Source of the DNA: an uncultured Oscillospiraceae bacterium
GTDB lineage: Bacteria; Bacillota; Clostridia; Oscillospirales; Oscillospiraceae
DNA: 12,486 nt
Reading direction: 5' to 3'
NCBI GenBank assembly: GCA_934646175.1
Contig: CAKUEI010000049.1
Location: forward strand, 1-12,486
In this document: positions 6,119 to 12,486 of the stretch, piece by piece
Numbering within the stretch: the first letter of the stretch is position 1
How the letters are laid out: each line of letters begins with the position of its first letter
Translations under genes and position numbers: made by a program
Notes under the pieces: generated by a model
Databases searched by the model: none
What the model was told of the DNA's origin: nothing
The model's input: the letters and a program-made list of their open reading frames with translations, nothing else

Positions 6119-8565
6119 TTTTTTCTTCCATTTTCGTCCTTTTCCCACCGAGTGGGCACGTGCCAGATGTTCCGGCTGTACTCCTCCACCGCCCGGTCAG
6201 CGGCAAAGCACCCGCTGCGGGCAATGTTCAGAAGGGCCATTTCGTTCCACTTTTCCGCGTCTCTGTAAGCCTTCCCCGCCCGCTCCTGGGCCATGCGATA
6301 GCTTTCAAAGTCCGCCAGGAGCATATACTCATCCGCCGGGGCGCCGCCTGCGCCGTACAGCAGCCGGTCGTAAAGCCCTTTGTAGGAGACGCCGTCGTCC
6401 AATCCGTCCGCCAGCAGGTCCACGCTCTTCCGCAGCAGCTCGTTCTGCCGGTAGATGTCCAGCGGGTGATAGCCCTCCGCTTTCCGGCGGCTCACCTCCT
6501 CCGCCGTCATGCCGAAGAGGAACATGTTTTCGTCCCCCAAGCGCTGGTGCATCTCCACATTGGCGCCGTCCAGGGTGCCGATGGTCAGGGCACCGTTCAT
6601 CATGAACTTCATGTTGCCCGTGCCGCTGGCCTCCTTGCCTGCGGTGGAGATCTGCTCGGAAAGCTCCGCCGCCGGCATCAGCTTTTCCGCAAGGGACACC
6701 CGGTAGTTTTCAAGGAACACCACCTGCAGCTTCCCCTTACACGCTTTGTCCCTGTTCACCGTTCCGGCGATAGAGTTCAGAAGATGGATGATCTCCTTGG
6801 CCACATAGTACCCCGGCGCGGCCTTCGCCCCGAAGAGGTACACCCGCGGCGTCATTTCAAACCCCGGGTCCTCCTTCAGCCGGAGGTACAGGGAGAGGAT
6901 GTGCAGTGCGTTCAAAAGCTGCCGCTTATATTCGTGCAGGCGCTTCACCTGCACATCGAAAATGGCGTCCGGATTCAGCAGGATGCCGCTTTCCGCCTTT
7001 ACATAGGTGGCAAAGGCCTCTTTATTTTTCCGTTTCACCTCAGCCAGCTCCCGCAGGACGGTTTTGTCCCCGGCATAGCGCTCCAACCCGGAAAGCTCCT
7101 CTGGGTGCAGCAGGTATCCGTCGCCGATCAGATCGGCGATCAGGCCGTGCAGCCTGGGATTTACCTGGGCGACCCACCGCCGGTGGTCAATGCCGTTGGT
7201 CACGTTCCGGAATTGCTCCGGCCGCCGCCGGGCCGCATCCCGGAACAGGTCGTTTTTCAGAATTTCGGAGTGCAGGGCGGACACGCCGTTCACCGCAAAG
7301 CACGCGCAGATGCACAGGTTTGCCATGCGCACACCGCCATCCCAGATAATGGCCAACTTTTCCACCCGGCCCTTGTCCCCGCCAAATTCCCGCAGCAGCT
7401 GCCGCTCGTAGCGGTCGCTGATCTCCCGCAGGATGAGCCAGATGCGGGGCAGCAGATGCTGCACCAGGTCCTGGGGCCAGCGCTCCAGCGCCTCGGTCAG
7501 CACCGTGTGGTTGGTGTAGGCCACCGTGTGGGTGACGATGTGCCAGCTTTCCTCCCAGCTCAGCCCTTCCTCGTCCAGCAGGATACGCATGAGCTCCGGG
7601 ATTACCAGCGCGGGGTGGGTATCGTTGATCTGGACGACGTGCTCCTCGTGGAAATTCTTCAGGGTACTGTACTTTGCCTTGTGCTTCCGGGCGATGGACT
7701 GCACCGTGGCGGAGACGAAAAAGTACTGCTGCCGCAGGCGTAGGGATTTCCCCTCATAGTGGTTATCGTCAGGATAAAGCACCTTGGCGATCACCTCGGC
7801 CATGGCCTGCTGCTCCACCGCCTTCAGGTATTCCCCCCGGGAATAAAGGGACATATCCGCCGGCACCGGGCTTTTGGCGTCCCACAGGCGCAGGGTATTG
7901 GTGAAGGCGGTCTTATAACCGGAGATTTCCATATCCCGGGGCACCGCCAGCACGGGGGTGTAGTTTTCATAGGTCACGGTGTTTCTGCCGTTTTCCCAGC
8001 ACTCCTTCACCGTGCCGCCGAAGCGCACTTCCTCCGTTTCGTCCATACGGGTGATGAGCCATGCACCCCCCAGGCCCAGCCAGTCGTCCGCCAGCTCCAC
8101 CTGCTGCCCGTCCACGATCTTCTGCTTGAAAATGCCCAATTCGTAGCAGATGGAGTACCCCGCCGCCGGAATTTCCAGCGTGGTCATGGCGTCCAGGTAG
8201 CAGGCTGCCAGCCGGCCCAGTCCGCCATTTCCGAGGCCCGCGTCCGGCTCCTCTTCAAAAAGCTCCGGCGCGGAAAAGCCCAACTGCTCCACTGCCTCAC
8301 TCAGCGGCTCCAGAATGCCCAGATTGAAGGCGTTTTTCATCAGGGAGCGCCCCAGCAGAAATTCCATGGAGAGGTAGTGTACCTTCCGTCCCTTCTGCCG
8401 TGCGCGCTCAGCCGAGCGGTTCCCCGTCATCATGTCCCGTACCACCAGGGCCGCGGCCTGAAACACCTGGGCACGGCCCGCTTCGCTCACCTCGCAGCCG
8501 AAGGTGCGCCGCAGCTTTTCCTCTATCTGTCCTCGCAGCTCTTCGCTGCTGATCGGCTGAATCAT
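6115..8565 (-). CDS. glgP: Glycogen (alpha-glucan) phosphorylase
   Basis: This 816-residue enzyme is full length for the family. It removes glucose from non-reducing ends of glycogen with phosphate, giving glucose-1-phosphate. The cofactor signature EASGTGNMK (645-653) ends in Lys653, which should carry pyridoxal phosphate. Other family landmarks are present: SMEFLLGRSL (66-75), DAGLGNGGLGRLAACYLDA (108-126), QINDTHPAL (312-320), VKRLHEYKRQLLN (540-552) and the LDGANVEM loop after the lysine. No residues known to allow animal-type phosphorylation control are recognisable. It is the last gene of the glycogen operon, 10 nt after glgA; AGGAGG 5 nt before the ATG overlaps the glgA stop (TGAGGAGG). 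No terminator follows; the next gene's promoter starts inside its stop codon. Its position with the synthesis genes means making and mobilising glycogen are probably expressed together. Confidence 0.97.
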   Translation of the reverse strand: MIQPISSEELRGQIEEKLRRTFGCEVSEAGRAQVFQAAALVVRDMMTGNRSAERARQKGRKVHYLSMEFLLGRSLMKNAFNLGILEPLSEAVEQLGFSAPELFEEEPDAGLGNGGLGRLAACYLDAMTTLEIPAAGYSICYELGIFKQKIVDGQQVELADDWLGLGGAWLITRMDETEEVRFGGTVKECWENGRNTVTYENYTPVLAVPRDMEISGYKTAFTNTLRLWDAKSPVPADMSLYSRGEYLKAVEQQAMAEVIAKVLYPDDNHYEGKSLRLRQQYFFVSATVQSIARKHKAKYSTLKNFHEEHVVQINDTHPALVIPELMRILLDEEGLSWEESWHIVTHTVAYTNHTVLTEALERWPQDLVQHLLPRIWLILREISDRYERQLLREFGGDKGRVEKLAIIWDGGVRMANLCICACFAVNGVSALHSEILKNDLFRDAARRRPEQFRNVTNGIDHRRWVAQVNPRLHGLIADLIGDGYLLHPEELSGLERYAGDKTVLRELAEVKRKNKEAFATYVKAESGILLNPDAIFDVQVKRLHEYKRQLLNALHILSLYLRLKEDPGFEMTPRVYLFGAKAAPGYYVAKEIIHLLNSIAGTVNRDKACKGKLQVVFLENYRVSLAEKLMPAAELSEQISTAGKEASGTGNMKFMMNGALTIGTLDGANVEMHQRLGDENMFLFGMTAEEVSRRKAEGYHPLDIYRQNELLRKSVDLLADGLDDGVSYKGLYDRLLYGAGGAPADEYMLLADFESYRMAQERAGKAYRDAEKWNEMALLNIARSGCFAADRAVEEYSRNIWHVPTRWEKDENGRKN

Positions 8566-8575
8566 CGTATCCTCC

Positions 8576-10006
8576 TCACCGGGCCAGGCTTTCGTAAACT
8601 TCCGTATACCGGGCCGCAGAGCGGTCCCAGCTCAGGTCGGCTGTCATGCCCCGCACCTGCAGGGTCTTCCACATTTCCTTGTCGTCCTTCCATAGGGCCG
8701 CTGCCTGCTCCAGGGCGCGCATCATGTCCCGCCAGTCGATGTTCCGGAAGGAAAATCCCGTCCCCGTGCCGTCAAAGCGGTTATAGGGCACCACGCTGTC
8801 CTTCAGGCCGCCGGTCTCACGCACTACGGGCACCGTGCCGTACCGCATGGCGATCATCTGGCTCAGCCCGCAGGGCTCCGACACCGACGGCATAAGGAAA
8901 AGATCTGCCCCGGCGTAAATGACCTCGGACAGCTCGGCGGAATATTTCATCTGGGCCGAGAACCGGCCAGGGTACTGCCGCTGGGTCTGGCGGAAGGTCT
9001 CTTCATAGTTCCACTCTCCGGTCCCCAGCACCACCATCTGCACATCCATGCTCATGATGTCATGGATGGCCATGGCCACCTGATCAAAGCCCTTGTGCTT
9101 CACCAGCCGGGAGACGCAGGCGATGATGGGCACATCCTCCCGCACCGCAAGGCCCACCGCCCGCTGCAGCGCCTTTTTGCATTCCTTTTTCCCGCTCAGG
9201 TCCTTGGCGGAGAAAGGTTTGGGCAGCCGTTTCTCGTTCTGCGGGTCATAGAGCTTTGTGTCGATGCCGTTTAAGATGCCGGTCAGCTTTCCCGCGTTGT
9301 GGCTCACCACGCCCTCCAGCCCGTGGGCGTAAAAGGCATAGTGCAGTTCCTGCGCATAGGTGGGGGACACGGTGGTCACCGCGTCTGCGGCGAAGATGGC
9401 CCCCTTCATCAGGTTCACGTCGCCGTAATAGCCCAGCTTTTCCTCCGAAAGGTAGCTGCTGTCCAGTCCGAACACATCCCCTAAAATCCCCGCGCCGTAG
9501 CGGCCCTGATACTCGATGTTGTGAATGGTGAAAACGCTTTTCGTCTTTTCAAGGCCCGGGCGGTCATGCTCCGCTTCCAGATAAACGGGGATCAGTGCCG
9601 TCTGCCAGTCATTGCAATGGATGATGTCGGGGGAAAAGCCCAGCTTTTCCGGCAGGTACAGCACTGCCCGGGAAAAGAAGGCGAACCGCTCCCCGTCGTC
9701 ATAGTGGCCGTACAGGTTCGGCCGCTTGAAGTAATATTCGTTGTCGAGGAACAGGTAGGCCACCCCATCCCTTTCCAGCTCCAGCACACCGCAGTACTGA
9801 TTCCGCCAGGCAAGCTGCACGTCGAAATGGGTCACAAATCGCATCCGGCGCCGCCATTCCTCGGAAATTCCCTCGTACAGCGGCAGTACCACCTGCACCT
9901 CATGCCCCTCCTTAGCCAACGCCGCGGGGAGAGATCCGGCCACGTCCGCCAGTCCACCCGTTTTGATGAAAGGCGCCGCTTCCGACACGGCAAACAGAAT
10001 GCGCAT
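8576..10006 (-). CDS. glgA: Glycogen synthase (ADP-glucose type, GT5)
   Basis: The 476-residue protein transfers glucose from ADP-glucose to the growing alpha-1,4-glucan. The ADP-glucose motif KTGGLADV is at 15-22, HCNDWQTALIPVY in the N-terminal Rossmann domain, ILNGIDT at about 244-250, SRLVKHKGFD at about 299-308, and the C-terminal active-site stretch SEPCGLSQM follows with E377. GETGGLKD-like residues (RETGGLKDSV) close the site. The two-domain GT-B architecture and length are normal for bacterial GlgA. The start at 10004-10006 is preceded by AAAGGAG at 8 nt and gives the canonical MRILFAVSEAAPFIKTGG opening; an ATG at 10045 would run into glgD. It lies 16 nt after glgD and 10 nt before glgP. 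Confidence 0.97.
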   Translation of the reverse strand: MRILFAVSEAAPFIKTGGLADVAGSLPAALAKEGHEVQVVLPLYEGISEEWRRRMRFVTHFDVQLAWRNQYCGVLELERDGVAYLFLDNEYYFKRPNLYGHYDDGERFAFFSRAVLYLPEKLGFSPDIIHCNDWQTALIPVYLEAEHDRPGLEKTKSVFTIHNIEYQGRYGAGILGDVFGLDSSYLSEEKLGYYGDVNLMKGAIFAADAVTTVSPTYAQELHYAFYAHGLEGVVSHNAGKLTGILNGIDTKLYDPQNEKRLPKPFSAKDLSGKKECKKALQRAVGLAVREDVPIIACVSRLVKHKGFDQVAMAIHDIMSMDVQMVVLGTGEWNYEETFRQTQRQYPGRFSAQMKYSAELSEVIYAGADLFLMPSVSEPCGLSQMIAMRYGTVPVVRETGGLKDSVVPYNRFDGTGTGFSFRNIDWRDMMRALEQAAALWKDDKEMWKTLQVRGMTADLSWDRSAARYTEVYESLAR

Positions 10007-10014
10007 ACCTTCCG

Positions 10015-10021
10015 CTCCTTT
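10015..10021 (-). promoter_or_regulatory. Ribosome binding site of glgA
   Basis: AAAGGAG on the minus strand lies 8 nt before the ATG at 10004-10006, just after the glgD stop codon. It fixes the start at MRILFAVSE rather than an upstream in-frame ATG within glgD. Confidence 0.7.
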
Positions 10022-10022
10022 C

Positions 10023-11138
10023 TCAAACCACGCTGCCCTTGGCAATGGCCAGCGGATAGTTCCGGTGGCCCACCAGGGTGCGGTAAGGATTAATCTTCAC
10101 GTCCTTGTCCGCGATGACAAAGCTGATCTCCGCATGGTCGCCTACAGAGGCTCCCTGCATCAGCACACAGTTACGTACCACCGCGCCCTTGCCCACGTGG
10201 ACCCCACGGAACAGCACGGAATTTTCCACCGTGCCCTCGATGATGCAGCCGTCCGCCATCAGGGACCCGGTGCATTTCGACCCCGGTGCGTAGTAAGTGG
10301 ATGGGTCGGACCGATCCTTGGTCCGAATGGGCCGCCGTGGGTCGAAGAGATCCCGCCGCACCTCCGGGTCCAGGAGGTCCATGCTGCGGGCGAAATAGGC
10401 CGTGATGGACTGGATGCGGGCGGCATAGCCTTCGAAGAGATAGGGGCTGATTTTCAGGGTGTCCTTCATGGCCAGCAGTACCCCGGCGGAGAAGGAATAG
10501 ATATTATGGGCCGAGCAGTACTCCGTCAGAGAAAGGAGCAGCTCCCGGGAGAGGATGTAGAAATTCAGGCTCTCACACCCCACGGGGGACGCGGGAGAGC
10601 AGGCCACATCAGTCACCCAGCCGTTGGCCCCCACGGTGAAGTAGGTGGACTGCCGGGGGTCACCCACGGGCTTTCGCGTGCACACCGCGGTGATGTCCGC
10701 TCCGGTCTCCAGATGGTGCTCCAGCACCTTCTGCACCGGGATATTGGCCACGATATCGCCGTCGGCCAGCACCACGTACTCCTGCCGGATCTGCTGAAGA
10801 TAGCTGGACACGCCGTCCAGCGCCTCCATCTTTCCCCGGAAGGAGGCAAGGGGCTGCCGACGGGCAAAGGCGAAGGGAGGCAGCAGCTTCAGTCCCCCGT
10901 GCTTGCGGGAAATGTCCCAGTCCTTGCCGGAGCCGAGATGATCCAGCAGGGACTGATAGCTCTCCCGCATGATGACCCCCACGTCGGTCACCCCGGCGTT
11001 CACCAGATTGGAGAGGTTAAAGTCGATCATCCGGTACCGCCCGCCAAAGGGGATGGAGGCAATGGTGCGCAGGGTGGTCAGCTCCCGCAGGTTGGGGTTG
11101 GAGCGATAGGCAAACAGAATGCCGTGTAGATTATTCAT
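10023..11138 (-). CDS. glgD: GlgD, regulatory-type subunit of ADP-glucose pyrophosphorylase
   Basis: The 371-residue protein is a paralogue of the upstream GlgC: a nucleotidyltransferase-like N-terminal domain (IPFGGRYRMIDFNLSNLVNAG, about 29-49) and a C-terminal left-handed beta-helix (about 265-371). The glycine-rich substrate loop of GlgC (AGGQGSRL) is replaced by AYRSNPNL, the Lys of the AKPAVPFGG segment by Ile26, and the EEKP glucose-phosphate motif is absent. In Firmicutes, GlgD is known to pair with GlgC and raise its activity while being little or not active alone. The ATG overlaps the glgC stop (ATGA), fitting fixed-ratio synthesis of the two subunits. It is about 30 residues shorter than GlgC, which is normal for GlgD. 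Confidence 0.94.
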   Translation of the reverse strand: MNNLHGILFAYRSNPNLRELTTLRTIASIPFGGRYRMIDFNLSNLVNAGVTDVGVIMRESYQSLLDHLGSGKDWDISRKHGGLKLLPPFAFARRQPLASFRGKMEALDGVSSYLQQIRQEYVVLADGDIVANIPVQKVLEHHLETGADITAVCTRKPVGDPRQSTYFTVGANGWVTDVACSPASPVGCESLNFYILSRELLLSLTEYCSAHNIYSFSAGVLLAMKDTLKISPYLFEGYAARIQSITAYFARSMDLLDPEVRRDLFDPRRPIRTKDRSDPSTYYAPGSKCTGSLMADGCIIEGTVENSVLFRGVHVGKGAVVRNCVLMQGASVGDHAEISFVIADKDVKINPYRTLVGHRNYPLAIAKGSVV

Positions 11139-12346
11139 GCCTCCTCGCCCCCTTTCACGTCTTCCGTCAGCATGGCCCCGGCGGCCACCTTGGCCGCTGC
11201 GCCCACATGGACCCCTCCGGCTACCACAGTGATGGGCGGCCGCAGCTTTCCGTCCTCCCGGTGTCCGCCCACCACGGCGTTTTCCCTGATTGCGGCGTTT
11301 TCCGCCACGATGGCGCAGCGTACCTGCGCGCCCGCGCCCACCGTGGCGCCCGGCATGAGGATGGAATCCTCCACCACGGCGCCCTCTTCCACCGTGACGG
11401 AGTGGAACAGCACCGAATGACGCACCGTTCCGTCCACCCGGCTGCCCGCGGTCAGCATGGAGTCCTCAATTTCAGCGTGTTCCCCGGTCACGTGGGGGGG
11501 CTTAATGGGGCTTCTGGCGTAAATGGGCCACTCGCTGTCGTAAAGGTCCATGCCCCCCTCCCGGGAGAGAAGGTCCATGTTCGCGTCCCATAGGGAGTCG
11601 ATGGTGCCCACATCCTTCCAGTAGCCGGAAAAGCGATAGGCCGCCATTTTCTCCCCCGCGGCAAGCATGTTGGGGATGATATTGCCGCCGAAGTCGTTCT
11701 TGCTCTCCGGGTCGGCCTCATCCGCCAGCAGATATTCCTTCAGCTTGCTCCAGGTGAAGATGTAAATGCCCATGGAGGCAAGGTCGCTCTTGGGGTGCTT
11801 GGGCTTCTCTTCGAACTCATAAATGCTGTCGTCCTCCCGGACGTTCATGATGCCGAAGCGCCCTGCCTCTTCCATAGGTACCTGTAAGACCGCGATGGTG
11901 CAGGCCGCCTGCTGCTTTTTGTGATAGCTCAGCATGGCGGAATAGTCCATTTTGTAAATGTGGTCGCCGGAGAGAATAAGCACATAATCCGGGTCATAAA
12001 GCTCCAGAAAGCCGATGTTCTGATAGATAGCGTTGGCCGTGCCCTTGTACCAGGTGCCCGCCGCGCCGGAGCGCACATAGGGCGGCAGGATATGCACCCC
12101 ACCGTCCGACCGGTCCAGATCCCATGGCTGGCCGGAGCCGATGTAGCTGTTCAGCTCCAGCGGCTGGTACTGTGTCAGCACACCCACCGTGTCAATGCCC
12201 GAATTCACGCAGTTAGACAGGGGAAAATCAATGATGCGGTATTTCCCACCGAAGGGAACGGCGGGCTTCGCCACCTTGCTGGTCAGGGCGTACAGACGGC
12301 TTCCCTGTCCGCCGGCCAGCAGCATGGCCACACATTCTTTTTTCAT
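11135..12346 (-). CDS. glgC: Glucose-1-phosphate adenylyltransferase catalytic subunit
   Basis: The 403-residue enzyme makes ADP-glucose from ATP and glucose-1-phosphate, the committed step of glycogen synthesis. Seen in sequence: nucleotide loop AGGQGSRL (11-18), Lys27 in KVAKPAVPFGG, the IIDFPLSNCVNSG segment, GTANAIYQN (102-110), the catalytic Asp128 in SGDHIYKMDY, EEKP (179-182) for glucose-1-phosphate binding, SGYWKDVGT (240-248), and a beta-helix from about 285. The start at 12344-12346 has AAGGTG 5 nt upstream and overlaps the glgB stop as ATGA; a GTG at 12394 in the same frame would add 16 charged residues lying inside glgB and is rejected. It works with GlgD, encoded next. Allosteric control by sugar phosphates is usual in the family but cannot be read from this sequence. 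Confidence 0.97.
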   Translation of the reverse strand: MKKECVAMLLAGGQGSRLYALTSKVAKPAVPFGGKYRIIDFPLSNCVNSGIDTVGVLTQYQPLELNSYIGSGQPWDLDRSDGGVHILPPYVRSGAAGTWYKGTANAIYQNIGFLELYDPDYVLILSGDHIYKMDYSAMLSYHKKQQAACTIAVLQVPMEEAGRFGIMNVREDDSIYEFEEKPKHPKSDLASMGIYIFTWSKLKEYLLADEADPESKNDFGGNIIPNMLAAGEKMAAYRFSGYWKDVGTIDSLWDANMDLLSREGGMDLYDSEWPIYARSPIKPPHVTGEHAEIEDSMLTAGSRVDGTVRHSVLFHSVTVEEGAVVEDSILMPGATVGAGAQVRCAIVAENAAIRENAVVGGHREDGKLRPPITVVAGGVHVGAAAKVAAGAMLTEDVKGGEEA

Positions 12347-12486
12347 TCCGACACCTTCTCTCTCGTCTTTTTCGCGCTTTCTTTTCTCACACACCGGTAA
12401 AACACCGCCGTCATGGGCGGAAGATCAAGTACCAGCGACTGTTCTCTTCCGTGACAGGGTACCTTTTCCGTCCGCAGGGGTTCCTC
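12343..12486 (-). CDS. glgB: 1,4-alpha-glucan branching enzyme, C-terminal end (partial)
   Basis: The right edge holds the last 47 codons of a minus-strand gene, open from 12486 to a TGA at 12343-12345. The part HGREQSLVLDLPPMTAVFYR matches the closing beta-sandwich of GlgB and related GH13 enzymes, where a PxHGxxxSLxLxLPP-type stretch ends the protein. GlgB introduces alpha-1,6 branches into glycogen. Its stop overlaps the glgC start by 4 nt (ATGA), placing it first among the visible genes of the operon. After the family's normal end there is an extra charged tail (CVRKESAKKTREKVSE), most of it Lys, Arg and Glu. The catalytic domain lies beyond the window, so another GH13 enzyme such as a debranching or maltogenic enzyme is possible, but the glg setting favours GlgB. 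Confidence 0.8.
   Translation of the reverse strand, partial: EEPLRTEKVPCHGREQSLVLDLPPMTAVFYRCVRKESAKKTREKVSE

Noticed and set aside
6160..8895. Long plus-strand open frames (6160-7743 and 7759-8895) opposite glgP and glgA
   Set aside because: They are antisense shadows of strongly conserved enzymes, with no family motif and no convincing ribosome site.
12347..12394. N-terminal extension of GlgC from a GTG at 12394
   Set aside because: The added residues are highly charged, lie inside the glgB reading frame and replace the usual MKKECVAMLLAGG opening, which has its own ribosome site.

Overview
The window is high-GC DNA coding almost entirely on the minus strand. It looks like chromosomal sequence from an endospore-forming member of the Clostridia. 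The grounds are a SpoIIID C-terminus, a WalRK-YycHI cell-wall signalling operon, and a five-gene glycogen operon with the GlgC/GlgD pair typical of Firmicutes. High GC with these genes points to something like the Oscillospiraceae (Flavonifractor/Lawsonibacter-type gut bacteria); that placement is inference.

Layout, left to right. (1) 1-64 (+) is the 3' end of spoIIID. A strong hairpin at 65-97 lies between it and the convergent operon. (2) 101-5332 (-), in transcription order, is a NudF-type Nudix hydrolase, walR, walK, yycH and yycI. The genes are separated by at most 35 nt, and yycH overlaps walK. A candidate extended -10 promoter lies at 5387-5395. (3) 5486-6040 (-) is an APRT-like phosphoribosyltransferase. 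It has its own promoter at 6091-6118, whose -35 box covers the stop codon of the gene upstream, and a 34-bp perfect palindrome at 5437-5470 as terminator. (4) 6115-12486 (-) is glgB (3' end only), glgC, glgD, glgA and glgP, very tightly packed (4-nt overlaps at glgB/glgC and glgC/glgD; 16 and 10 nt gaps after that). The promoter of this operon lies beyond the right edge.

The glycogen operon is a complete synthesis and breakdown module: GlgC/GlgD make ADP-glucose, GlgA polymerises it, GlgB branches the chain, and GlgP releases glucose-1-phosphate. The WalRK operon is an envelope-stress/cell-wall homeostasis system in which YycH and YycI are membrane-anchored modulators of the WalK kinase. The leading Nudix gene is the least expected member of its operon.

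The intergenic gaps are short; none exceeds about 155 bases. I see no mobile elements, CRISPR, tRNA or rRNA. Long plus-strand reading frames across these genes are antisense shadows. Several start codons were moved inward to match Shine-Dalgarno sites (yycI TTG, walR GTG, walK, nudF, glgA, glgC). This is mostly a well-understood region; I found no convincing new system, only some points of gene organisation worth checking.
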